64,000 nt of DNA from Deltaproteobacteria bacterium HGW-Deltaproteobacteria-4 (GTDB taxonomy: Bacteria > Desulfobacterota > Desulfuromonadia > Desulfuromonadales > UBA2197): NCBI GenBank assembly GCA_002841765.1, contig PHAV01000009.1:1-64000 (forward strand), in the 5' to 3' direction. Below the pieces are notes generated by a model, which worked only from the letters and a program-made list of their open reading frames with translations, was not told the DNA's origin and ran no database searches. Of this stretch, positions 52,570-60,173 are shown piece after piece; position 1 is the first letter of the stretch, and each line of letters opens with the position of its first letter. The translations under genes were made by a program, and so were the position numbers.

Positions 52570-52875
52570 AACGGGGTGAATCCTTCCGTTGGAAGTTGGC
52601 AAAGAGCGGCGGAAGTATAGCAGCCCCGGCAAGTGACCTCAACAGGGAAGTGTTGAGGAGAGTGAGCGGCCGACTTCGCCGGGAAAATCGACACTTGCAT
52701 TTAATCTCTTATCTGGTAAATTTACAAAAATTAGCCGTTTCCAAGTAATGGGAAAAAAGGGACGTATTGACAGGATGAAATTATATGCTTGACATACTGT
52801 TTTGGTAATTGATAAATTTGCGACAAGTTTTAAAACGCAGTTCTTTTTTTGATCAATGACGAAAGAAAAATCGGG
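52570..52875. other. AT-rich divergent intergenic region between cysM and the TlpA-like gene
   Basis: About 300 bp without a gene. The right 200 bp is clearly AT-rich. It contains two TTGACA hexamers (52767-52772 and 52789-52794). The second is followed after 16 bp by GATAAA (52811-52816) and is the best candidate promoter for the downstream gene. Confidence 0.5.
52789..52816 (+). promoter_or_regulatory. Candidate promoter of the TlpA-like gene
   Basis: A perfect -35 TTGACA (52789-52794) and a fair -10 GATAAA (52811-52816) with a 16-bp spacer, 60 bp upstream of the start codon. A second TTGACA lies 22 bp further upstream. Confidence 0.5.
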
Positions 52876-53388
52876 ATGAAGTTAATCGATAAAATCGGAC
52901 AAATCGGCAGTAAGTTCTACCTTGTCCCCATTTTCCTTCTTTTCAGCCTCTGTTTTACTGTGTCGCTCTTTGCTCTCCCGGTGAATGATCTTGCACCCGA
53001 TTTCTCTCTGGCGCTCCTTGACGGCAAGAAGGTCTCTCTCAGTGATTATAAGGGGAAAGTGGTCATCCTTAAAATCGGCACCACCTGGTGTCCCGGTTGT
53101 CGGGATCAGGATCGGGAATTACAGAAGATCGATGCGTTTATCAGTGAGGCGGGGGTTACGCTCATTCAGGTCTTTGCCGATGACCCGGTTGACGCGATCA
53201 AAGCTTATCAGCGGCAATTCCCGATGAAAAGCCCGATGGTGACTCTGCTTGGCGATGCCAAAATGATGCGTGATTATGCGGTCTACGCCATTCCGCGCCT
53301 GATTATCCTTTCCCCGGAGCAAAAAGTTTTGAGTGATGCCACAGGAATGAGCGGAGAAAAAATTAAGGCGCGAATTTTGCAAAAATGA
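52876..53388 (+). CDS. TlpA/peroxiredoxin-like thiol-disulfide protein, exported
   Basis: A 170-residue thioredoxin-fold protein. ATG 52876 gives a basic N-terminus and a single hydrophobic segment (FYLVPIFLLFSLCFTVSLFALP), acting as signal or anchor. The redox site is TTWCPGCRDQ, a CxxC motif where most TlpA/ResA proteins have CxxC with other inner residues. The fold's cis-Pro region is VYAIPRLIIL. It probably reduces disulfides in the periplasm, for example in cytochrome c maturation. No maturation genes are adjacent. A TTG start at 52849 is an alternative. Confidence 0.88.
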   Translation: MKLIDKIGQIGSKFYLVPIFLLFSLCFTVSLFALPVNDLAPDFSLALLDGKKVSLSDYKGKVVILKIGTTWCPGCRDQDRELQKIDAFISEAGVTLIQVFADDPVDAIKAYQRQFPMKSPMVTLLGDAKMMRDYAVYAIPRLIILSPEQKVLSDATGMSGEKIKARILQK

Positions 53389-53693
53389 TGAAAAATGTTT
53401 TATGGTCAGTATCGGCTGTCAGTTTATAAACGCCTGTTTTTTTGTTGGAAGTGTGCTGTTTTGTTTGTAATTATTCTTTGTCTCAAGTAGGGTATGCCGG
53501 TCATGGTTGTGGTTGTTCTGCAACAAAATAAAAAAGCAGTTTACAAAATCGCAACAACTGTCACCAACATGTAACTTGTTTGCTCATCATGATTGCGGTA
53601 GAAAAGTTTTTCCACTGTTTATGTTTATAGTGCCGCCGGTCGTCTTGAAAAACGCGGCGGAAACTCGATCAACCAATCACAGGAGGCAACAAC
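53389..53693. other. Upstream region of the porin gene
   Basis: A 305-bp gap with no convincing gene. It is rich in T-runs and holds a -10-like TATAGT at 53626-53631, without a clear -35. CAGGAGG lies 7 bp before the porin ATG. Its length and composition suit a regulated 5' leader, but I see no known riboswitch. Confidence 0.4.
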
Positions 53694-55025
53694 ATGAAGA
53701 AACAGATGAAATGGCTTCTCGCGGCTTTGGCTCTCGCAGCCCTCGCCACCCCGGCATTCGCCGTCACCGCTGACATGACCGGTACTCTGGCGGTGCGTGG
53801 CATCATGACCAACAACTTTGATGCCAATGATGACGCTCAGGATCATGGCAAATTCATGGATCAGCGCTTCCGTCTCTTCACCAGCGTTGCCGCCAACGAG
53901 AATGTCAAAGCTGTCCTCGGTCTGGAAGTTGACAATGTCATCGGTCGTACCGACAAGGCTGGTGCTTCCACAACTTACACTGTCGCTGGTACTGTTCCTG
54001 CTCCTACCACTCCTGGCACAATCACTATCCCCGGTGCGGCTGCCGGTAAAGACCTCGGCGCCATGGGGACCGACAAAACCGCCGCCCTCGAAATCAAGCA
54101 CCTCTATCTTGACTTCAAGATTCCGAGCCTCGGCGCCAATGTTAAAGCCGGCTCGCAGCCCTTCAACTTCGGCCGTGGCATGGTCATCAACGATGACGCT
54201 GCCGGCCTCGTCTTCACCATGCCCTGTCCGGCAATTCCGGACAACAAGCTGGAGCTCTCCTGGATCAAGACCAGTGAGGCAACGTCTGCCAGCGGCGAGG
54301 ATGATGGTGATTTCTACGGCGCCAAATACGCGATGAAAGTTGCCGGCATCGGCGTTGCCCCTTATGCCGGCTACTATACCGCCGGGGTTGGTGCTCTGAC
54401 CAAGAGCGAAACTGATGCCGCCTTCTTTGGTGTCGATGTCGACGGCAAAGCCGGTCCTTTTGGCTATGCTTTGACCGCGATCTACAACAACTGGAACAAC
54501 GCCACCACGGACGGCAGTTCGCTCTCCCTCTACGGTAAAGGCACCATGGCGATGGGTGACACCACGCTCAGCCTCGAAGCCGCCCGCATGGGTGACGATA
54601 AAAATGGCGGCAACTCCATGAGCCTGGCGCAAAATGCCGCGACCGGCCCGGTTGTCAATGTTTCGGAGATCACCACCGGCGGCATGTACACCTCCAACAG
54701 CTCTGGCGTTGCCAACATTGGCGGCGCTGCGACCCTCTACACCACCAACTGGCTGTATGTAAAAGCCGGCGTTGTGCAGAAGCTCAGCGATTCGATGAAA
54801 GTTTCTGCTTATCTTGCTCACATCGCCCAGGCCGAAGATTCCAGCCCGACTACTGATGCAAAAACCATCGGTCAGGAAATCGATGCCTACTTCGACTACA
54901 CCATCGTCCCAGGTCTTGGCTTCAATGTTATGGCCGCCTACCTCCTCGCCGATGACGATATCAGTGCTACCGGCAATGCTGACAACGCGTACAAACTTGC
55001 TACCAGCTTGAACTACAAGTTCTAA
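53694..55025 (+). CDS. Outer-membrane porin-like beta-barrel protein
   Basis: A 443-residue exported protein. A typical signal peptide (MKKQMKWLLAALALAALATPAFA) is followed by alternating hydrophobic/polar beta strands rich in Gly, Ala, Asp and Tyr. It ends in a terminal aromatic residue (ATSLNYKF), the BAM recognition signal. One loop near residues 98-125 is low-complexity (Thr, Pro, Gly, Ala). Proteins like this form general porins in Geobacter relatives. CAGGAGG precedes the ATG. A strong terminator follows, suggesting a single, well-expressed gene. Confidence 0.85.
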   Translation: MKKQMKWLLAALALAALATPAFAVTADMTGTLAVRGIMTNNFDANDDAQDHGKFMDQRFRLFTSVAANENVKAVLGLEVDNVIGRTDKAGASTTYTVAGTVPAPTTPGTITIPGAAAGKDLGAMGTDKTAALEIKHLYLDFKIPSLGANVKAGSQPFNFGRGMVINDDAAGLVFTMPCPAIPDNKLELSWIKTSEATSASGEDDGDFYGAKYAMKVAGIGVAPYAGYYTAGVGALTKSETDAAFFGVDVDGKAGPFGYALTAIYNNWNNATTDGSSLSLYGKGTMAMGDTTLSLEAARMGDDKNGGNSMSLAQNAATGPVVNVSEITTGGMYTSNSSGVANIGGAATLYTTNWLYVKAGVVQKLSDSMKVSAYLAHIAQAEDSSPTTDAKTIGQEIDAYFDYTIVPGLGFNVMAAYLLADDDISATGNADNAYKLATSLNYKF

Positions 55026-55051
55026 TTGTCGCCGCAAGGCGCATGTGCTAC

Positions 55052-55082
55052 AAAAAGGCCGGGCATTTTGCCCGGCCTTTTT
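55052..55082 (+). terminator. Terminator of the porin gene
   Basis: A 14-bp perfect stem (55052-55065/55069-55082) with a 3-nt loop and a T-run at its end, 27 bp after the porin stop codon. Confidence 0.95.
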
Positions 55083-55115
55083 GCTTAAGGACGGGTGAGT
55101 CGGGGGTTTTTACTT

Positions 55116-55153
55116 CACCACCCCCCGGCCCCCTCCTTAAAAAAGGAGGGGGA
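55116..55153. repeat. Short palindromic repeat, CACCACCCCC family, copy 2
   Basis: A unit starting CACCACCCCCCGGC, with CCCCCTCCTT and AAGGAGGGGG forming the hairpin. It lies between the porin terminator and the toxin-antitoxin pair. Confidence 0.85.
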
Positions 55154-55243
55154 GGTTATGCGAACTGCGTTGAAAATACCTTTAGAGGTTCCCTTTGGGA
55201 GCCTGAAGAGCTAAACTGCACTCCTCACCTTCTGGAGGCACCT

Positions 55244-55453
55244 ATGTCAGTCAACGTCAAATTATCGGAAAGCCTGGTCGACCAGGCGCGGCGCACCGCC
55301 CAGATCCAGCACCGCTCCGTCCCCAAACAGATCGAATACTGGTCGCAAATTGGCAAGATCGCCGAGGAAAACCCTGACCTCCCCTTCGCCATGATTCGCG
55401 ATATCCTGATCGCCGATCAAGAAGAGCCGGTCGGTGAATACCGGTTCGGCTGA
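55244..55453 (+). CDS. ParD-like antitoxin
   Basis: A 69-residue protein matching the ParD-like antitoxin family: VNVKLSESLVDQARRTAQIQHRSVPKQIEYWSQIGKIAEENPDLPFAMIRDILIA. The N-terminal part is a ribbon-helix-helix-like DNA-binding segment. ATG 55244 has CTGGAGG 7 bp upstream. Its stop overlaps the toxin start (TGATG). It should neutralise the downstream RelE/ParE-like protein and repress the operon; this is inferred from the family. Confidence 0.9.
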   Translation: MSVNVKLSESLVDQARRTAQIQHRSVPKQIEYWSQIGKIAEENPDLPFAMIRDILIADQEEPVGEYRFG

Positions 55454-55728
55454 TGCGTTTACTTGTCACTCCAACTTTTGAGCGCACGGTCAAGAAACTG
55501 CATCCCCGGCAGAAAGCCGACCTCGATGCGGCCATTCGTGTTATTGCCAGCCATCCGGAATCCGGCGAAGCCAAGTGTGGCGACCTGATTAACGTCCGGG
55601 TTTATAAGTTTCGCCTGGTGAACCAGCTTTGCCTGCTGGCTTACCGTATCCTGGATGCCGAGAGCCTGAAACTTCTCGCCGTCGGCCCGCATGAGAACTT
55701 TTATCGCGACCTCAAGCGGGTCGAATGA
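55453..55728 (+). CDS. RelE/ParE-family toxin
   Basis: A 91-residue protein with the RelE/ParE fold: VTPTFERTVKKLHPRQKADLDAAIRVI, then the beta-sheet part VRVYKFRLVNQLCLLAYRIL and the C-terminal LLAVGPHENFYRDLKR. RelE-type members cut mRNA on the ribosome and ParE-type members poison gyrase; sequence alone does not decide between them. The start overlaps the antitoxin stop by 1 bp, typical of type II pairs. Intergenic repeats lie on both sides of the pair. Confidence 0.9.
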   Translation: MRLLVTPTFERTVKKLHPRQKADLDAAIRVIASHPESGEAKCGDLINVRVYKFRLVNQLCLLAYRILDAESLKLLAVGPHENFYRDLKRVE

Positions 55729-55731
55729 TTT

Positions 55732-55775
55732 GTAGGAGCAGGCTCTAGTCTGCGACGATCGCGAGCAGGAGATCA
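55732..55775. repeat. GTAGGAGC-family intergenic repeat, copy 1
   Basis: A partial, diverged copy beginning GTAGGAGCAGGCTCTAGTCT. It shares its frame with the copy at 58197-58246 (GTAGGAGCGGGCTCCAGTCC). It lies just after the RelE-like gene. Confidence 0.7.
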
Positions 55776-55807
55776 CGAAGCGTTAAGCCTAAAAAGGCAA
55801 TTAGCCG

Positions 55808-55882
55808 CTGATAAGTTCGGATAAAATCTGATAAAAGTTCATTGTGTTGACCCGTTATTTGTCTTTATCCGTAGTTATCCGC
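55808..55882. promoter_or_regulatory. 10-bp periodic GATAA repeats upstream of the FG-GAP gene
   Basis: CTGATAAGTT, CGGATAAAAT and CTGATAAAAG follow one another with an exact 10-bp period (55808-55837). Two inverted TTATCC sites lie at 55865-55870 and 55875-55880, also 10 bp apart. This resembles a helical-face array of binding sites for one regulator; the factor is unknown. Confidence 0.45.
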
Positions 55883-55940
55883 TTTTTTCAGCGGCCAAAT
55901 GATTTTTCAGTTTAAATTCCCCTTCAACTTCGGAGATTTT

Positions 55941-57551
55941 ATGTTGCGTACTTTACTCCTCCTCTTGCTCCTCCCGGTCGCTGCGACGGCCACGGTCCTC
56001 CCGGAAAAGCTGGCAACGGACTTCGCCCCCATCGACGGCGTTGTCGTGCTGGCAACGCCGGAGCAGGTCCTGATCGATCGTGATGCCGCCAGTGGCATCG
56101 TCGTTGGGGACCTCTTTGCCATCCTGACGCCGGGCGCGCCGATTTTTCATCCGACCAGCGGGGCCATCCTCGGCACCAGCCAAAGCGTCACCGGTTGGCT
56201 GCGGGTGGCCGGGGTGCGCAGTGGCTACAGTGAGGCAACGTTGCTGCCGGCAAGTGCCATGGCGACGATCGGGGCTAAAATCAGCCGCTTTACCGAAGCC
56301 GAAGCGGTCTTTATCGATACGCCCGGCAGCGCCGCCGACCTTTATCCGCAGCTGCAGAGCGCCCTGCCGCAGGTGCGCTGGCTCGGCTACTTCCGCAGTC
56401 CGGCGGTGTTGCCAGCCTCGAGCCAGACGCCGCGCCTCCTCTTTACCGCCGCTGACAACACCCTCGAAGTGCGGGAAGAGCGCAGCGGCCTGTTGCGCCG
56501 TTATCCCCTGGCCCTTCCGGCCCCTGTCGCTGCGCCGGTGGTGAAAACGATTCCAGCAACCAGTTCCAGTGGTTACTGGAACGGTCCGGCGCAAAAGGGC
56601 GTGGCGCGCGCTCTGGAGATTGCCGATCTGGACGGTGACGGCCGCTTTGAAACGATCACCGCCACCCATCACGGCATCGAAATCGGCCGCTTTAGCGGCA
56701 AAGAGTATCAAAAGCTTGCCGAGCTCAACCTCGGCCTCAGTCACAACATTCTGGCTGTCGATGCCTTCGACAGTGACAGCGACGGTAAAATGGAGCTCTG
56801 GGTGACTGCCAACCGCGAGACCGAGCTCGATTCGCTGGTGCTGCTCTGGGATGGCAAGAGTCACATCAAGGCGGTCGCCGGACATTTGAACTGGTGGCTG
56901 CGGGCGCTCACCCTCCCCGGTGCCGGCCGTACTTTGCTGGCGCAGAAGATGGGGGCCGAAGACTTTAGCGGCGCGATCACGCAGATCGCCCTGCACAACG
57001 GTCAGATCAAGACGGCGCCGGCCGCCCTCCCCGCTCCTCTTTCGCTGTATGGCCTGGCGCGTCTCGGCACCCCGGACAATCCCCTGACGGTGCAGCTCAA
57101 CGCCTACGACAATCTGGTTGTCCGGGCGGAGAATGGTGAAGTCCTGCAGGAGTCGGACGGAATCTACGGCGGCAGCGAAGCCTTTATCCCCCGACTCGAT
57201 CCCCTGCGTCATAGCAGTAATGATGAAGTCCGTTATGTTTACCCGGCGCCGCGTTTGGAAGTGGTGGGGAGCAACACCTTCCTTGCTCCGGCCAATATCG
57301 GCTCGCGCACCTTCAAGCGGCATCGCCTCTTCAAGGAATCCCGTCTCGATCTTTTGCAGTGGGACGGCGCCCAGCTCCGCCCCCTCAGCAGCGGCCGCGT
57401 CGAAAGTGGTTATCTGGTCGATTACCGCTACGCCGATATCGACAATGACGGTCGCAAAGAGCTGGCGTCTCTCCTCGTCACCGCCCGTCCCGGCCTGACC
57501 GGCAAGGGGCGTTATCTGATCGTCGTCAATGAAACAGTCTTACCGGAGTAA
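55941..57551 (+). CDS. Exported FG-GAP/VCBS repeat protein with FlgT-like N-terminal domain
   Basis: A 536-residue protein. ATG 55941 (with CGGAG upstream) gives a strong signal peptide (MLRTLLLLLLLPVAATATV). Residues about 25-120 resemble the FlgT C-terminal domain (VVGDLFAILTPGAPIFHPTSGAILG). Later come calcium-binding DxDxDG motifs of FG-GAP/VCBS blades: IADLDGDGRFE, DSDSDGKMELW and DIDNDGRKELASLL. The blades probably form a beta-propeller. Its role is unknown; surface or envelope assembly is the general theme. It ends 3 bp before engB, so the two are probably cotranscribed. Confidence 0.85.
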   Translation: MLRTLLLLLLLPVAATATVLPEKLATDFAPIDGVVVLATPEQVLIDRDAASGIVVGDLFAILTPGAPIFHPTSGAILGTSQSVTGWLRVAGVRSGYSEATLLPASAMATIGAKISRFTEAEAVFIDTPGSAADLYPQLQSALPQVRWLGYFRSPAVLPASSQTPRLLFTAADNTLEVREERSGLLRRYPLALPAPVAAPVVKTIPATSSSGYWNGPAQKGVARALEIADLDGDGRFETITATHHGIEIGRFSGKEYQKLAELNLGLSHNILAVDAFDSDSDGKMELWVTANRETELDSLVLLWDGKSHIKAVAGHLNWWLRALTLPGAGRTLLAQKMGAEDFSGAITQIALHNGQIKTAPAALPAPLSLYGLARLGTPDNPLTVQLNAYDNLVVRAENGEVLQESDGIYGGSEAFIPRLDPLRHSSNDEVRYVYPAPRLEVVGSNTFLAPANIGSRTFKRHRLFKESRLDLLQWDGAQLRPLSSGRVESGYLVDYRYADIDNDGRKELASLLVTARPGLTGKGRYLIVVNETVLPE

Positions 57552-57554
57552 AAT

Positions 57555-58199
57555 ATGATTATCCGCTCGACCGCCTTTATCAAGAGCGCCGTCAACCCCG
57601 AAGCCTATCCCGACCCGATTCTGCCGGAAGTCGCTTTTTGCGGGCGCAGCAACGTCGGCAAGTCGTCGTTGATCAACATCCTCGTCAACCGCAAAAGCCT
57701 GGTGCGCACCTCGTCGACGCCGGGGCGGACGCAGTTGATCAACTTCTTTACGGTCAATGACACTCTGAGCCTGGTCGATCTCCCCGGTTTCGGTTATGCC
57801 GAGGTGCCGCTGCCGGTAAAGAAGGCCTGGGGGCCGATGATGCGCACCTACTTTGAAGGGCGCCCGAGCCTTTGCGCCGTCATCCTCCTTTTCGATATCC
57901 GCCGCACCCCGCGCGAAGAAGAGCTGATGCTCATCGACTGGACACGGCAGTACGATATCCCTCTGATCCCGGTGGTGACCAAAGCCGACAAGATCACCAA
58001 GGGGCAGCGCGCCCAACATGTCAGGGATATCGCTGCAGCCAGCGGCATAAATGCCAGTGAGTTTACCCTCTTCTCGACGATCAGCCGCGAAGGGAAAGAC
58101 GCGATCTGGGCTCGCATCGAAGCAGCAACGGCCGGCTTTGAGTTGTCGCGAGAGAAGGGGAGCGAGAGCAGCGAGGAAGTGGGCAAGCTGGAAGAGTAG
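57555..58199 (+). CDS. engB: Ribosome biogenesis GTPase YsxC/EngB
   Basis: A 214-residue TRAFAC GTPase needed for 50S assembly. The G1 motif is CGRSNVGKSSLINIL, followed by G2-like TPGRTQLINFF, G3 VDLPGFGYAEVP and G4 VVTKADKI. GGAG lies upstream of the ATG. It follows the FG-GAP gene by 3 bp. The C-terminal 20 residues are acidic and Ser-rich, longer than in many homologues. Confidence 0.96.
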   Translation: MIIRSTAFIKSAVNPEAYPDPILPEVAFCGRSNVGKSSLINILVNRKSLVRTSSTPGRTQLINFFTVNDTLSLVDLPGFGYAEVPLPVKKAWGPMMRTYFEGRPSLCAVILLFDIRRTPREEELMLIDWTRQYDIPLIPVVTKADKITKGQRAQHVRDIAAASGINASEFTLFSTISREGKDAIWARIEAATAGFELSREKGSESSEEVGKLEE

Positions 58200-58246
58200 G
58201 AGCGGGCTCCAGTCCGCGATCATCGCAGGCAGGTGCCTGCTCCCAC
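58197..58246. repeat. GTAGGAGC-family intergenic repeat, copy 2
   Basis: Starts at the engB stop codon (TAGGAGCGGGCTCCAGTCCG) and continues with CGCAGGCAGGTGCCTGCTCC. It includes internal palindromes. It is related to the copy at 55732-55775. Confidence 0.75.
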
Positions 58247-58255
58247 AAACAATCA

Positions 58256-58304
58256 CCAAACAAAAAGAGCGCAACCCGCCGTGGGTTGCGCTCTTTTTGT
58301 TTGG
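58256..58304. terminator. Long bidirectional terminator between engB and the quinone oxidoreductase gene
   Basis: Perfect 22-bp stem (58256-58277/58283-58304) with a 5-nt loop. A-rich and T-rich arms allow termination from both convergent genes. Confidence 0.95.
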
Positions 58305-58317
58305 TATGAAGAAAAAA

Positions 58318-59304
58318 TCAGGCGACCTTGAGGACAATCTTGCCGAAATGCTTGTCCTCTTCCATCATCTGCTGGGCAGCGACCACCTCTTCGATCGGGA
58401 AGACCTTTTCGATGATCGGGACGATGCTGCGATCGGCAAATTTGGGGAGGGCGGTCTTGATGAACTCGGCAGCAATTTCGCCTTTGTCCGCGACCGGCCG
58501 GGAGCGCAGCACCGAGCCGATGATCTGCTGGCGCTTGACCATCATCAGGGCGATGTTGAGCTCGGCCTTGATGCCGCTGATCACGCCGATACTGACCATC
58601 CGGCCGGCATAACCGAGGGAGTTCATGTTTGGTGCCAGATACTTGGCGCCAACATGGTCGAGGATGACATCGACCCCCTTCTTGGCAGTGAACTCCTTGA
58701 TGACCTCGGTGAAGTCGGGGGTGGTGGTGTAATCGATGACGAGATCGACGCCGAGAGCTTTAACCCGCTCGATCTTGCTCGGGTGGGCGGTGACAATGAT
58801 CTTGCACGTCGGTGTCAAAGCTTTGACGAGTTGGATAGCTGCAGTGTTGACGCCGCCGCCGCCGCCGTGCAGTAAGACGGTGTTGCCATCCTTCAGGCCG
58901 CCGATGATAAAGACGTTGAGAAAGGCGGTGATGTACGACTCGCAGACGCAGGCTGCTTCTTCAAAACTCATCGTCGCCGGGATGGGGATGAGATGACTGG
59001 CGTAAGCGACGGCATATTCGGCATAACCGCCACCACCGACCAACGTCATCACCCGGTCACCGACCTGACAGTTGCTGACTCCGGTGCCGAGTTCGGCGAC
59101 GGTGCCGGCAACTTCGAGGCCGAGGATGGGGGAATCCCCCGGCGGCGGCGGATAGTTGCCGGCACGCTGCACGAGATCCGGGCGATTGATCGAGGTGGCG
59201 ACGACCTTGATCAGAACCTGTCCTTCTTTGACCATCGGTTGTTCGGCTTCGCCGACGGACAAAACTTCTACTCCACCGAATCCGCTCATGAGGACTGCTT
59301 TCAT
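58318..59304 (-). CDS. NAD(P)H quinone oxidoreductase, zinc-free MDR family (PIG3-like)
   Basis: A 328-residue medium-chain dehydrogenase/reductase. The N-terminal GroES-like domain reads MKAVLMSGFGGVEVLSVGEAEQP..INRPDLVQRAGNYPPPPGDSPILGLEVAGTV, with the PIG3-typical NRPDLxQRxGxYPPPP. The Rossmann part shows LLHGGGGGVNTAAIQLVKAL. The zinc ligands of alcohol dehydrogenases are absent. It probably reduces quinones with NADPH. AAGGAG lies 7 bp upstream of the ATG. It is convergent with engB and downstream of the two-component genes, beyond a palindromic repeat. Confidence 0.93.
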   Translation of the reverse strand: MKAVLMSGFGGVEVLSVGEAEQPMVKEGQVLIKVVATSINRPDLVQRAGNYPPPPGDSPILGLEVAGTVAELGTGVSNCQVGDRVMTLVGGGGYAEYAVAYASHLIPIPATMSFEEAACVCESYITAFLNVFIIGGLKDGNTVLLHGGGGGVNTAAIQLVKALTPTCKIIVTAHPSKIERVKALGVDLVIDYTTTPDFTEVIKEFTAKKGVDVILDHVGAKYLAPNMNSLGYAGRMVSIGVISGIKAELNIALMMVKRQQIIGSVLRSRPVADKGEIAAEFIKTALPKFADRSIVPIIEKVFPIEEVVAAQQMMEEDKHFGKIVLKVA

Positions 59305-59359
59305 GCTGATCTCCTTTTGAATGATTTATTGGGGCAATCGGGGCGCGCGATAAAAGTCA

Positions 59360-59441
59360 CCACCCCTAACCCCTCCTTAACAAAGGAGGGGGACTATAAG
59401 CTTTAAGCTCCCCTTCTTATTCAAGGAGGGGCTGGGGGTGG
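59360..59441. repeat. Inverted pair of CACCACCCCC-family repeats
   Basis: Outer arms 59360-59378 and 59423-59441 pair at 17 of 19 positions. Each half is itself a unit with its own CCCCTCCTT/AAGGAGGGG hairpin. The 82-bp block separates the response-regulator gene from the quinone oxidoreductase gene. Confidence 0.85.
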
Positions 59442-59447
59442 TCGAAT

Positions 59448-60173
59448 TTAGTTCTTCTCCTCCCGCGGTTTCTGCCCGCTGCGGACAAAACGATAACCTC
59501 TCCCCCGCTCGGTGAGAAAATGGACGGGGCGCGACGGGTCGAGCTCGAAATATTTCCGCAGCCGCACAATAAAGTTGTCGAGAGTGCGGGTTTCACTGTC
59601 CGGTGACACCCCCCAGACCGATTCGAGAAGTTCGGGGCGGGTCAAGGTTTCTCCTTCGCGGCTGAAGAAGATCTGCAGCATGCGCACTTCCAGTTCGGTG
59701 AGTTCGACGGCCCCGTGTGCGGTCTTGGCGCGGCGGCCGCGAAAATCGACCTCATTGGCACCAAAGGCGTAGCGCTCGGTCGTCCCTGCTTCCGGGCGAT
59801 ACCATTCGGAGCGGCGCAGCATCCCCTGCACACGCAACAGGAATTCGGAGAGGTTGAAGGGTTTGGTCATATAGTCGTCAGCGCCGAGTTCGAGGCCGCG
59901 GACCCGGTCATCTTCATTGCCGCGGGCAGTGAGGATCAGAATCGGCAGGCGTTTATTCCTTTCCCGAATCTGTTGGCAAATGCGCAGTCCGTCCATATCC
60001 GGCAGCATGAGATCGAGGACGACCAGAGAGAAACGACCGGTTTCGAGAGCGGCCAAGGCCGCTGTCCCGGTCTCGACATGAAGAACTTCGAAACCGTCGG
60101 CTTCGAGGTTGAAGAGTATCCCCTGGGCAATATGGGTTTCATCCTCCACCAAAAGGATCTGGGGTCGGTTCAT
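59448..60173 (-). CDS. Two-component response regulator, OmpR/PhoB family
   Basis: A 241-residue regulator. The receiver domain (about 1-120) has the acidic pocket at LLVEDETHIA, the phospho-Asp in LVVLDLMLPDMDGL, and the conserved Thr/Lys at LTARG and DDYMTKPF. The C-terminal winged helix (about 140-235) includes LTELEVRMLQIFFSREGETLTRPELLESVWG and TLDNFIVRLRKYFE. It is coupled to the upstream histidine kinase by a 4-bp ATGA overlap. Targets cannot be seen. Confidence 0.95.
   Translation of the reverse strand: MNRPQILLVEDETHIAQGILFNLEADGFEVLHVETGTAALAALETGRFSLVVLDLMLPDMDGLRICQQIRERNKRLPILILTARGNEDDRVRGLELGADDYMTKPFNLSEFLLRVQGMLRRSEWYRPEAGTTERYAFGANEVDFRGRRAKTAHGAVELTELEVRMLQIFFSREGETLTRPELLESVWGVSPDSETRTLDNFIVRLRKYFELDPSRPVHFLTERGRGYRFVRSGQKPREEKN

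Noticed and set aside
55808-55882. A Fur box upstream of the FG-GAP gene
   Set aside because: The GATAA units repeat every 10 bp; Fur sites use adjacent 6-bp units in a 19-bp palindrome.
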